A stretch of DNA of 64,000 nt from Mycolicibacterium aurum (lineage in GTDB: Bacteria > Actinomycetota > Actinomycetes > Mycobacteriales > Mycobacteriaceae): contig LT549889.1 of NCBI GenBank assembly GCA_900078775.1, positions 1,116,001-1,180,000 on the forward strand, in the 5' to 3' direction. The stretch's first letter is position 1, and each line of letters opens with the position of its first letter. Below are positions 27,647 to 35,820 of the stretch, piece by piece. Position numbers and translations under genes: made by a program. Under the pieces are notes generated by a model that saw only the letters and a list, made by a program, of their open reading frames with translations, searched no databases and was not told the DNA's origin.

Positions 27647-28414
27647 ATGCGTATCAACGGAATTTCGGCTCTGGTGACGGGTGCGTCCTCCGGGCTGGGG
27701 CGAGCCACCGCAACCCGGCTGATCGACGAGGGCGCCGCAGTCGTGCTGGTCGATCTGCCCACCTCCGATGGGGCGAAGGTGGCCGCCGAACTCGGTGAGC
27801 GGGCCACGTTCGCTCCCGCCGACGTCACCGACTCCACTTCGCTGGAGGCCGCCCTGGCCACCGCGGAGGCGAACGGGCCGTTGCGTGCGGTGGTGCACTG
27901 CGCCGGCCGGGGAGGCGACCGGCTGCGCATCCTGGACAAGGAGGGCAACCCGGCCGACCCCGATTCGTTCGCGGAAGTGTTGCGGGTCAACCTGATCGGT
28001 ACCTACAACGTGTTACGGCTGGCGGCGGCCCGGATGGCCCGCAACGAGCTGCTGGACGGCGACCGGGGCACCGTCGTGATGACGGCGTCGGTGGCGGCCT
28101 TCGACGGACAGATCGGGCAGACGTCCTACACCGCATCCAAGGCCGGCGTGCACGGCATCACCCTGGTGGCCGCCCGCGATCTGGCGTCCTATCAGATCCG
28201 GGTCAACTCCATCGCTCCCGGTACGTTCGACACCGCCATGCTGGCCCGGTTGCGCGACGACATCCGCCAAGGCCTGGCGGATGCGATCCCGCATCCGAAA
28301 CGCCTCGGCGACGCCGACGACTATGCACACCTCGCGGTCAGCCTCATCGAGAACGAGTTCGTCAACGGCGAAACCATCCGGCTGGACGGGGCGCTGCGGA
28401 TGGCGCCCCGCTAG
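27647..28414 (+). CDS. Short-chain dehydrogenase, HSD10-like 3-hydroxyacyl-CoA dehydrogenase
   Basis: A 255-residue classical SDR. NAD(P)-binding motif TGASSGLGRA near residue 11, acidic Asp after the second strand (VLVDLPT, favouring NAD+), and active-site YTASKAG with the upstream Ser in MTASVAAFDG. The wording resembles type-2 3-hydroxyacyl-CoA dehydrogenases, which fits the thiolase and hydratase neighbours, but other alcohols are possible. ATG at 27647 follows GAGAAGGG. Its stop overlaps that of the convergent acyl-CoA ligase by a few bases (CTAG). Confidence 0.88.
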   Translation: MRINGISALVTGASSGLGRATATRLIDEGAAVVLVDLPTSDGAKVAAELGERATFAPADVTDSTSLEAALATAEANGPLRAVVHCAGRGGDRLRILDKEGNPADPDSFAEVLRVNLIGTYNVLRLAAARMARNELLDGDRGTVVMTASVAAFDGQIGQTSYTASKAGVHGITLVAARDLASYQIRVNSIAPGTFDTAMLARLRDDIRQGLADAIPHPKRLGDADDYAHLAVSLIENEFVNGETIRLDGALRMAPR

Positions 28415-29982
28415 ACCTGGCGACCGGATCCGGCCCAGTAGGAATCCCGGATCTGCCGCTTGATCAACTTGCCGGTCTCGGTGCGGGGCAACGCGGAATC
28501 GAAGTCGACGCTGCGGGGGCATTTGAATCCGGACAGCCGGGCCCGGCAGAACGCGATGATGTCCTCGGCGAGCGCGTCGGAGGGTTCGACGCCGTCGACC
28601 GGTTCGACCACGGCCTTGACCTGCTCACCCCACTCCGGGTCGGGGATGCCGATCACCGCGACGTCACCGATCGCCGGATGGCTGGCCAGCACCCCCTCCA
28701 CCTCGGCAGGGTAGATGTTGACCCCGCCGCTGATGATCATGTCCTTGGCGCGGTCACAGATGAACAGGTAGCCGTCATCGTCGAGATAACCGACATCGCC
28801 GATGGTGAAGGCCGATCCGCGGTGCACCGATGCGGTGAGTTCGGCGTCGTTGCGGTACTCGAAGCTCTGGCCGTCGGTGCGGTCGATGTAGACGTCGCCG
28901 ATGGCGTTGGGCGGCAACGGCCGGCCCTCGTCGTCGAGAATGAGCACCCGCACCCCGCGCACGGTGCGCCCGACGGTGCCCGGCTTCTCCAGCCAGCGAT
29001 GGGGTTTGGCGATCGTCGCCGCGCCCTCGGTACCGCCGTAGGTCTCCCAGATCACCGGGCCCCACCAGGCCATCATGTCCTTCTTGACCTCCAGCGGGCA
29101 GGGCGCCGCGGAGTGCACGATGCTGCGCAGGCTGGACACGTCGTAACGGTCGCGGACCTCTTGGGGGAGTTTGAGCATCCGGACGAACTGGGTGGGCACC
29201 ATGTACGCGGTGCTCACCGCGTACCGCTCGATGGCGGCCAGGGTCCGCTCGGCGTCGAATTTGCCCAGGATGGCCAGCGCCTGACCGACGTTCAGCGCAC
29301 CCAGATAGAAGCTCTGGCAGCCCGCGTGATGCATACCGGTGGACACCAGGTGCACGCCGTGCAGTGGCTGGAAGTCGAATGCGCGCCCGAAGATCGCCAT
29401 CGCGTGGGCGGCTTCGGAGGGGTCGCGCCCGTCCAGTGCGCGGACGATGCCCTTGGGCTTGCCGGTGGTCCCCGACGAGTACCGGATGGAGTCGCCCTGC
29501 CGGCGGTCGGCGGGCGGGGTGTCGGGGTGCCCGGCCAGGAAGTCGGCCTCGGTGACGAACCCGCCCGGCGCGCCGGCGTCACCGCCGAGGACGATCCGCA
29601 GGCCGGCCCCGGCGGTGCCGGCGGTCGCGAAGCTGTTCAGGTGCTCGACATGGGTGACCAGGACCGTGGCCCCCGAATGGTCCAGGATCGAGGCGAATTC
29701 ATCCCCGGCCAGCGCGGTGTTCAGGGCCAGGTAGCGCAACCCGATCTCGGTGGTCGCGAGCTGCCAGATCACCGCATCGACGTCATTGGGTAGCGCGTAG
29801 GCCACCACATCCCCGTCGCTCAGGCCGTGCGCGCGCAGCGCATTGGCCACCCGGTGCGCCGCGGCGGCCAGTTCGCCGAAGGTCAGGGTGCGTCCGCTGG
29901 GGGATGCGACGATGGCCGGGGCGGCCGGGTGATCCTCGGCGATCCACCACACGCCGAGGCGCTGATCCCACGGATGCTGCAT
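28411..29982 (-). CDS. Acyl-CoA ligase (FadD)
   Basis: ATP-dependent formation of acyl-CoA through an acyl-adenylate; 523 residues. Motifs: YSSGTTGKPKGI (P-loop), TYGGTEGAATI, IGDVGYLDDDGYLFICDR and the C-terminal Lys in PRTETGKLIKRQ. The ATG at 29982 is preferred over the adjacent TTG because GGGAGG is four bases upstream of the ATG but only one base from the TTG. Expressed from operator site E. It is closely similar in motif wording to the ligase at 46728, notably RMLKLP and VRDRYDVSSLR, so the two may be paralogues with related substrates. Confidence 0.93.
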   Translation of the reverse strand: MQHPWDQRLGVWWIAEDHPAAPAIVASPSGRTLTFGELAAAAHRVANALRAHGLSDGDVVAYALPNDVDAVIWQLATTEIGLRYLALNTALAGDEFASILDHSGATVLVTHVEHLNSFATAGTAGAGLRIVLGGDAGAPGGFVTEADFLAGHPDTPPADRRQGDSIRYSSGTTGKPKGIVRALDGRDPSEAAHAMAIFGRAFDFQPLHGVHLVSTGMHHAGCQSFYLGALNVGQALAILGKFDAERTLAAIERYAVSTAYMVPTQFVRMLKLPQEVRDRYDVSSLRSIVHSAAPCPLEVKKDMMAWWGPVIWETYGGTEGAATIAKPHRWLEKPGTVGRTVRGVRVLILDDEGRPLPPNAIGDVYIDRTDGQSFEYRNDAELTASVHRGSAFTIGDVGYLDDDGYLFICDRAKDMIISGGVNIYPAEVEGVLASHPAIGDVAVIGIPDPEWGEQVKAVVEPVDGVEPSDALAEDIIAFCRARLSGFKCPRSVDFDSALPRTETGKLIKRQIRDSYWAGSGRQV

Positions 29983-30011
29983 CAAACCTCCCGCTGTCCA
30001 ATTAGATAGAA

Positions 30012-30021
30012 CAGTATCCTC
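30012..30021. promoter_or_regulatory. Shared operator motif, site E
   Basis: CAGTATCCTC; on the minus strand GAGGATACTG followed by TTCTATC. It lies 30 bases upstream of the ligase ATG at 29982 and supplies a TACTGT -10 form on that strand. There is no plus-strand gene here, so the site serves the ligase only. Confidence 0.6.
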
Positions 30022-30069
30022 AATTGAGGTTTCGGGGAAGTCTGCACCGCCGTTCGGTCGGGTTCGGTG

Positions 30070-31518
30070 TCAGATGGTTTCGGGTGCGGTCTCGGTCATG
30101 TGGGCACGCATGCGCATGACCGCGAGTTCGGAGTCGCCCGCCAGCAGCGCGTCGGCGATACCGCGGTGCGCCGGTCCCACCACCGCGGGCAGGGATTCGG
30201 ACATGGCGCTCAGTCGCGGATCCCCGCCGGCGACCTGTTCGAAGAACTGCCAGCCCAGCCGCATGGTGACCCGATGCAGCAGTTCGATCGCGTTGTTGCC
30301 GGTGAGCGCGCCGAGCATGGAGTGAAAGTCCTCATCGCTGCCGAACGCCTGGGCCACACCATGTTCGGTCTCGGCGCGCAGGGCGGCCTCGATCTGCTCG
30401 GCGTACCCGGCCGGGTCGGCCGCGGTGCGGATCCGGTCGGCCGCCCGGACCACCACGGCCAGCTCTAGGCCGGTGCGCAGTTCCAGAATGTGCCGCAGCG
30501 AGACCCCGCGGCGGCGCAGATAGATCGCGATGATGTCGGTCAGCGCGGCCATGTCGGGCTCGGCGACGAACAGCCCGCCGCCCGGGCCGCGCCGGGTCAC
30601 CGCGATCTGGTGATACTCCAGGATGCGGATCGCCTCACGCACCACGGCCCGGCTCGCCTGGTGCTGTTCCATCAGGCCGGCCTCGGAGCCGACGAACGTG
30701 CCCGGGCTGGCCCCCGAATGTGCGATCCAGGTGAAGATCTCGCGGGCCAGCGCCTCGCCGCGCTTGTCCCCGATCGCCCCGGTCAACGCGACGGTCGGGT
30801 CCAGGCGCTGCACCGTGCCGGGCTGATTGCGGATGTACTCGGCCTCGGCGCTCAGGTGCCGCTTCATCCGCTCGCGGGCCAGGCCCGCATTGTTGGTCAG
30901 GATGGCCCGGGCGATCGCGTCGTGGGCATGGCGCACACCGTCGGCCAGACCGTCGGGGCGGGTGACGTGCTCGTCGAAGTACAGGTTGCTGACCCGGCTG
31001 AACGTCTCGACGAACAGCTCCAGCAGCGGGTTGGCCGTCAGCTCGGCGAGTTGGCGGTGCAGCAGCCGGGCGTTGGTGGCGGTGCCGGCCGCCTCGCGTT
31101 CCAGGGTGTCGCGCACCGCGGCGATGTCGGCCTCCCCGGCCCGCCGGGACGCGATCTCGGCGACCAGTTCCTCCAACAGGATTCGGGAATCGAAGATCTC
31201 GTCGAGGGTGGCGCCCACCCGTAGCAGATAGATCACCGCGGGCCCGATCACGGCGTCGATATCGGGTTCGCTGATGACCAGTCCACCGCCGGTACCGCGC
31301 CGCATCCGCGCCACATGCTGGTGCTCGACCAGCCGGATCGCCTCGCGTAGCACGGCGCGGCTGACCCCGTAGCGTTCCAGCAGTTCGGTCTCCGAACCGA
31401 GCACCTGCCCGACCGGCCAGCCCAGCTCGATGACGTCGGCGACGATCTGCTCGGCGGCCCGGCCGGCCAGCTTGGCCCGGCGCGAATCGACCCGGGGCGC
31501 GATCAGTTCAGGGCTCAC
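30070..31518 (-). CDS. Tandem double GntR/FadR transcriptional regulator
   Basis: A 482-residue protein made of two complete FadR-type units in a row. Unit 1: winged helix at about residues 15-85 (YGVSRAVLREAIRLVE, RRGTGGGLVISEPD) and FCD domain about 95-235. Unit 2: winged helix about 250-320 (QASRAVVREAIRILE, RRGPGGGLFVAEPD) and FCD about 330-475. Ordinary members have one unit of about 240 residues and act as dimers, so this chain may work as a covalent dimer. GTG at 31518, four bases after the enoyl-CoA hydratase stop, so expressed with it from site F. A candidate regulator of the whole cluster. Confidence 0.88.
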   Translation of the reverse strand: MSPELIAPRVDSRRAKLAGRAAEQIVADVIELGWPVGQVLGSETELLERYGVSRAVLREAIRLVEHQHVARMRRGTGGGLVISEPDIDAVIGPAVIYLLRVGATLDEIFDSRILLEELVAEIASRRAGEADIAAVRDTLEREAAGTATNARLLHRQLAELTANPLLELFVETFSRVSNLYFDEHVTRPDGLADGVRHAHDAIARAILTNNAGLARERMKRHLSAEAEYIRNQPGTVQRLDPTVALTGAIGDKRGEALAREIFTWIAHSGASPGTFVGSEAGLMEQHQASRAVVREAIRILEYHQIAVTRRGPGGGLFVAEPDMAALTDIIAIYLRRRGVSLRHILELRTGLELAVVVRAADRIRTAADPAGYAEQIEAALRAETEHGVAQAFGSDEDFHSMLGALTGNNAIELLHRVTMRLGWQFFEQVAGGDPRLSAMSESLPAVVGPAHRGIADALLAGDSELAVMRMRAHMTETAPETI

Positions 31519-31522
31519 GGCA

Positions 31523-32359
31523 TCACCGGTAGACCGGCGCTCCGTTGCGGCGGGGCGTGGCCCGGCGCTCGTCCAGGGGCGGGTTGCCGATATGGGTATA
31601 GGCCATCCCGTTCTGCAGCGCGGTCGACCTCGTCATATCCAAAGACTCCCATATCGCCCGGACGCTGCCTTGGATGGCCGTCGGGCTGCGGGTGGCGATG
31701 GAGGCCGCGATGGCCTGCGCGCGGTCCCACAGGGCGTCGTGGGCGACCACCTCGGACACCAGGCCGATGCGCAGCGCGGTGGCCGCCGAGATGCGCTCCT
31801 CGGTGCCCATCAGGGCCCAGCGCAGCACCTCGCCGAGTGGAACGCCACGGTGCAGCATCCCGATCGGTTCCAGCGCCGAGACGATGGAGGCGTTGGCGTG
31901 TGGGTCGAAGAACGAGGCCTCCTCCGAGCAGATGATGATGTCGGATTCGTTGAGCAGGTACTGGGCGCCGCCGGCGGCGAATCCGTGGACCGCGGTGACG
32001 ACCGGCTTCCAGCATCGGTGATGCAGCTTCGGCGAGATGACCGTGCCCGGGTCGAAGGTGTTCCAGATGTTGGTCCGGAAGAACCAGCTGCCATCACCTT
32101 TGACGTCCACGCCGGTGCAGAAGGCCTTGTCCCCGGCGGCCCGTAGCACCACCGCGTGGATGTTGTCGGTGTCGCGCACCGTCTGCCACGCCCAGGCCAG
32201 CTCGCGGGCCATCTGCCCGGATATCGCATTCATGGCGTCCGGCCGATTCAGGGTGATCGTCGCGACGTGGTCGTCACCGACGGCGAACTCGATGTGCTCC
32301 AAGGTGACCGGATCGATTCCCTGGGTTTGCAGATCGTCATGGGGGGTAGCGAAAATCAT
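31523..32359 (-). CDS. Enoyl-CoA hydratase/isomerase family protein
   Basis: A 278-residue crotonase-fold protein. NRPDAMNAISGQM and AVVLRAAGDKAFCTGVDVKG (oxyanion-hole region) and VHGFAAGGAQYLLNESDIIICSE with the second oxyanion Gly are present. The usual catalytic Glu of hydratases near ASFFDPHAN is not obvious, so isomerase or another crotonase reaction is possible. The ATG at 32359 has no ribosome site but lies exactly seven bases after a TACACT -10 form within operator site F, consistent with a leaderless transcript. Followed immediately by the double GntR gene. Confidence 0.88.
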   Translation of the reverse strand: MIFATPHDDLQTQGIDPVTLEHIEFAVGDDHVATITLNRPDAMNAISGQMARELAWAWQTVRDTDNIHAVVLRAAGDKAFCTGVDVKGDGSWFFRTNIWNTFDPGTVISPKLHHRCWKPVVTAVHGFAAGGAQYLLNESDIIICSEEASFFDPHANASIVSALEPIGMLHRGVPLGEVLRWALMGTEERISAATALRIGLVSEVVAHDALWDRAQAIAASIATRSPTAIQGSVRAIWESLDMTRSTALQNGMAYTHIGNPPLDERRATPRRNGAPVYR

Positions 32360-32365
32360 AGAAAT

Positions 32366-32375
32366 CAGTGTACTA
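32366..32375. promoter_or_regulatory. Shared operator motif, site F
   Basis: CAGTGTACTA; on the minus strand TAGTACACTG followed by ATTTCT. The arms TCAGT and ACTAA make it one of the more symmetrical copies. It sits between the leftward hydratase-GntR operon and the rightward P450 operon and overlaps the TACACT -10 form of the leftward promoter. Confidence 0.65.
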
Positions 32376-32477
32376 ATGAAGCCGGATCGACGATGTGTAA
32401 CGGAGAAGTTGGCCGGGCGGGTCCGCGGGCCGGGGTTTGTGCCCGGGCCAGTGAGCGGGACACCGATGGGAGAGATC

Positions 32478-33701
32478 ATGTCCAAGGCGATCGGCACTTT
32501 GGAGCGCACGGCACTGGGTAGCCGGCAGATGCTCGACCACCCGTTCGAGCGGTTCGCATACCTGCGTGCACAGGCGCCGCTGTCCTGGGCCACCGCCCCG
32601 CAGTTGCTGCCCGGCAAGGGTGGCTTCCTGCTCACCCGGTTCGACGACGTGATGGCCATGCACAGCGACGACCGATTCTCCACCGACGTCATGAAGTACA
32701 CCTCGATCGGCCGGTACGCCTGGGCGCTGCCGGCCACCGGCCGGATGCTGATGCAGACCATGGTGTTCAAGGACGATCCCGACCACAAGCGGCTGCGCGC
32801 CCTGGTGCACAAGGCGTTCACGCCGAAGCTGGTGGCCACCATGGAATCCGACATCGTCAAGATCGCCGAACAACTGGCCGACGAGGTGCAGGCCAAACGC
32901 GATGTGGATCTGGCCCACGAGTATGCGGTCCGGCTGCCGCTGGCCGTGATCGCCACCATGCTGGGGGTCGCCGACAAGGACCGCGATGAGTTTCACCGCC
33001 TGGTGGAGGCCCTCGGCGCCGGGGGTGGCAAGGTGCGCTCGCTGATCAACGCGCACCGGCTCGCCAAACTCTTCGAGCGGCTGATCGAGGAGCGCCGCGT
33101 CAACCCCGACGATGGGCTGATCTCGCAACTGGTGGCCGCCGAGGAGGGCGGCGATCGGCTCGACCACACCGAGACCGTGGCCATGGTTTTCCTGCTGCTG
33201 CTGGCCGGCCACGACACCACGGCCAGCCTGATCGGCAGCAGCGTGCTGGCCCTGATCCAGCATCCCGAGCAGCTCGAGCTGCTGCGCGCGCAACCGGAAC
33301 TGCTGGGCGGCACCGGGATAGAGGAGCTGCTGCGATTCACCTCGCCGGTCGCCTCCGGTGCGGCGCGGCTGGCCACCGAGGACGTCGAACTGCACGGCGT
33401 CACCGTGCCGCGCGGGGCCTACATCCTCGGCATGATCTCCGCGGCCAACCGGGACGACACCGTCTTCGAGAACCCCGAGTCCCTCGACCTCACCCGTAAG
33501 CCCAACCGGCACTTGGCCTTCAACTTCGGCATGCACTACTGCCTGGGCCACCAACTGGCCAGGCTGGAGGGCCGCATCGCGTTGACCACACTGCTGCAAC
33601 GCTTTTCGAACTGGGAGCTGACGGTGCCACCGGAACGGTTGCACTACAAACCCACGGTCTCGCTTCGCGGGCTGACGAAACTACCGACACGGATGTACTG
33701 A
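32478..33701 (+). CDS. Cytochrome P450
   Basis: Haem monooxygenase of 407 residues, soluble bacterial type. I-helix AGHDTTAS, ExxR in IEELLR, and the haem loop FNFGMHYCLGHQ with the thiolate ligand Cys355. The ATG at 32478 is preferred over 32466 because GGGAGA lies four bases upstream of it. It heads an operon with a MaoC-type hydratase, crotonase, kinase and double acyl-CoA dehydrogenase, so it probably hydroxylates the substrate or an acyl intermediate. No ferredoxin or reductase gene lies nearby; electrons must come from elsewhere. Confidence 0.94.
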   Translation: MSKAIGTLERTALGSRQMLDHPFERFAYLRAQAPLSWATAPQLLPGKGGFLLTRFDDVMAMHSDDRFSTDVMKYTSIGRYAWALPATGRMLMQTMVFKDDPDHKRLRALVHKAFTPKLVATMESDIVKIAEQLADEVQAKRDVDLAHEYAVRLPLAVIATMLGVADKDRDEFHRLVEALGAGGGKVRSLINAHRLAKLFERLIEERRVNPDDGLISQLVAAEEGGDRLDHTETVAMVFLLLLAGHDTTASLIGSSVLALIQHPEQLELLRAQPELLGGTGIEELLRFTSPVASGAARLATEDVELHGVTVPRGAYILGMISAANRDDTVFENPESLDLTRKPNRHLAFNFGMHYCLGHQLARLEGRIALTTLLQRFSNWELTVPPERLHYKPTVSLRGLTKLPTRMY

Positions 33702-33718
33702 CAGAGGGGAACTCCACG

Positions 33719-34990
33719 ATGACCCAGACCGAACCGGCCCGCGATTTCGACCACGCCATCAAGGACGAGGACATCGAGCGGGCCCAGCTGCTGCTCGGTA
33801 TCGATGCCCCGGCCAGCATCGACGAACACCATCGCGAGCTCAGTGTGGACGCGATCCGGCAGTTCGCCATCGGCTACGGCGACGACAACCCGCTCTACGT
33901 CGACCCCGACTATGCCGCCACCACCCGGTGGGGCGGACCCATCGCGCCGCCGATGATCCACTCCTCGCTGTCGAAGAAGATGCTCGGCGACCCGATCCCC
34001 GAGGAGATCCGCAAGGCCACCAAGGGCCTGTTCTCCGGCATCCACATCTTCGTCTCCGGGCAGGACACCGAATGGTTCCAGCCGGTGCGGCCGGGCGATC
34101 AGCTGTTCGGGTTCGGCGGCCTGGAATCCATCGAGGAGAAGCACAGTGAGTTCGCCGAACGCTCGGTGATCCGGGTGCGCCGGGTGGTCCGGATCAACCA
34201 GCGGGCGGAGGTGGTGGCCATCGAGCGCACCATCCTGATCGCCACCGAGCGCAAGAAGTCCCGCGAGCGCGGCAAGAACATGACCATCGAACCGGCCAGC
34301 TACACCGATGAGCAGATCGCCGAGATCGACGCGATCTACGCGGCCGAGGGGCCGCGCGGCGCCGAACCGCGCTACTACGAGGACGTCCAGGTCGGCGATG
34401 TGCTGCCGAAGATGGTCAAGGGCCCGCTGACGCTCACCGACATGATCTGCTTCCACGCCGGCGGTTACGGTTTCGGGCCATACGGCACCAGTGCCTCCCG
34501 GGTCGGGTACAAGAACCGGCAGCGTGCCGGGAAGTTCTACATCAAGAACGCGGCCGGGATCCCCGACGTGGCGCAGCGGTTGCACTGGGAGAACGAATGG
34601 TCCCAGTCGATCGGCAATCCGATGGCCTACGACTACGGCATCATGCGCGAATGCTGGCTGACGCACTACGTCACCGACTGGATGGGTGACGACGGCTGGT
34701 TGCTGCGCCAGCACGACGAGATGCGCAAGTTCAACTTCATCGGTGACACCCAGTTCATCACCGGTGAGGTGGTCGGCAAGAAGATCGAGAATGGTACCGC
34801 CACTGTGGATCTCGCGTTTCGGGCGACAAACCAGCGCGGTGAGGTCACCGCGCCGGCCACCGCCACGGTCGCGCTGCCCAGCCGCGAACTCGGCCCCGTC
34901 GTGCTGCCCGAACCCGAGCCGGAACTGCGCCGCAGGGCAGCGGTGTTCATGGCGCGGCACAACGAACTCGCCGGGACATCACGGCGGTGA
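33719..34990 (+). CDS. Two-domain MaoC-type (hot-dog) dehydratase
   Basis: A 423-residue protein with two hot-dog-like halves. The N-terminal half (about 1-180) shows the FAS1-type dehydratase pattern with IRQFAIGYGDDNPLYVDPDY and GGPIAPPMIH; the C-terminal half (about 210-400) has FEEDVQVGD-like RYYEDVQVGDVLPKMVKGPL and TDMICFHAGG. Predicted to hydrate an enoyl-CoA, a role taken by paired MaoC proteins in mycobacterial sterol degradation. ATG at 33719, 17 bases after the P450. Its stop overlaps the next GTG (GTGA). Confidence 0.85.
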   Translation: MTQTEPARDFDHAIKDEDIERAQLLLGIDAPASIDEHHRELSVDAIRQFAIGYGDDNPLYVDPDYAATTRWGGPIAPPMIHSSLSKKMLGDPIPEEIRKATKGLFSGIHIFVSGQDTEWFQPVRPGDQLFGFGGLESIEEKHSEFAERSVIRVRRVVRINQRAEVVAIERTILIATERKKSRERGKNMTIEPASYTDEQIAEIDAIYAAEGPRGAEPRYYEDVQVGDVLPKMVKGPLTLTDMICFHAGGYGFGPYGTSASRVGYKNRQRAGKFYIKNAAGIPDVAQRLHWENEWSQSIGNPMAYDYGIMRECWLTHYVTDWMGDDGWLLRQHDEMRKFNFIGDTQFITGEVVGKKIENGTATVDLAFRATNQRGEVTAPATATVALPSRELGPVVLPEPEPELRRRAAVFMARHNELAGTSRR

Positions 34991-35820
34991 GCGGGGCCGG
35001 CGTGCAGACCGGCACCGACACCGTGCTGGCCGAGGTCGTCGACGGGGTCGGTGTCATCACCCTCAACCGGCCCGACCGGCGCAACGCGCTGCACGCCGAG
35101 ATGTACGAGGCGGTGCCACGACTGCTCGAGCGGTTCGCCACCGACGACGGCATCGGTGCGGTGCTGCTCACCGGCTCCGGCAACGCGTTCTGCGCCGGCG
35201 GTGACGTCCGCGACGGCGGCTCGGGAAAAGAGGTTCCGGACGGAGATCGGGAGTCCCGGATTCTCGCCCGCAGTGCGATTCTCGCCGACAACGCCCGGAT
35301 GGTGACGCTGCTGCACGAGATGCCGAAGATCACCGTCGCCGCGCTGCCCGGCGCGGCGGTCGGTGCCGGGATGAGCATCGCGCTGGCCGCCGATCTGCGC
35401 ATCGCGGCCCGGTCGGCGCGGCTGATCCCGGGCTGGTCGAAGCTGGCCTTCTCCGGTGACTTCGGCGGGGCCTGGCTGCTGACCCATCTGGTCGGCCCGG
35501 CCAAGGCGCTGGAACTGCTGATCACCGACGAGCCGATCGACGCCGGGAGTGCGCAGCAATTGGGATTGTTCAACCGGGTCGTCTCCGACGCCGAGCTGCC
35601 CGCCGCGGCGCTGCGCTGGGCGGCGCAGATCGCCGCCGGGCCCAGCTACGCGTTCGCCGGCACCAAGGCCAACGTGCTCGACGCCGGGCGGCTGCCACTG
35701 GCCGCGGCGATCCGGGCCGAAAGCGAGCGGATGGTGCGCAGCGGATCGACCGCCGAGCACCGCGACGCGGTCAAGGCCTGGCTGGCCCAGGCCGCCCAGA
35801 AGGCGCAGGTCCGGTCATGA
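34987..35820 (+). CDS. Enoyl-CoA hydratase/isomerase family protein
   Basis: A 277-residue crotonase-fold protein: LNRPDRRNALHAEM, VLLTGSGNAFCAGGDVRDGG and LPGAAVGAGMSIALAADLRIAA form the two oxyanion-hole regions. A Gly-rich FSGDFGGAWLL segment occupies the place of the catalytic loop, with Asp rather than Glu at the usual position, so the exact reaction is uncertain. Overlaps the MaoC gene start and the kinase start by four bases each, in the middle of a five-gene operon. Confidence 0.88.
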   Translation: MSGAGVQTGTDTVLAEVVDGVGVITLNRPDRRNALHAEMYEAVPRLLERFATDDGIGAVLLTGSGNAFCAGGDVRDGGSGKEVPDGDRESRILARSAILADNARMVTLLHEMPKITVAALPGAAVGAGMSIALAADLRIAARSARLIPGWSKLAFSGDFGGAWLLTHLVGPAKALELLITDEPIDAGSAQQLGLFNRVVSDAELPAAALRWAAQIAAGPSYAFAGTKANVLDAGRLPLAAAIRAESERMVRSGSTAEHRDAVKAWLAQAAQKAQVRS

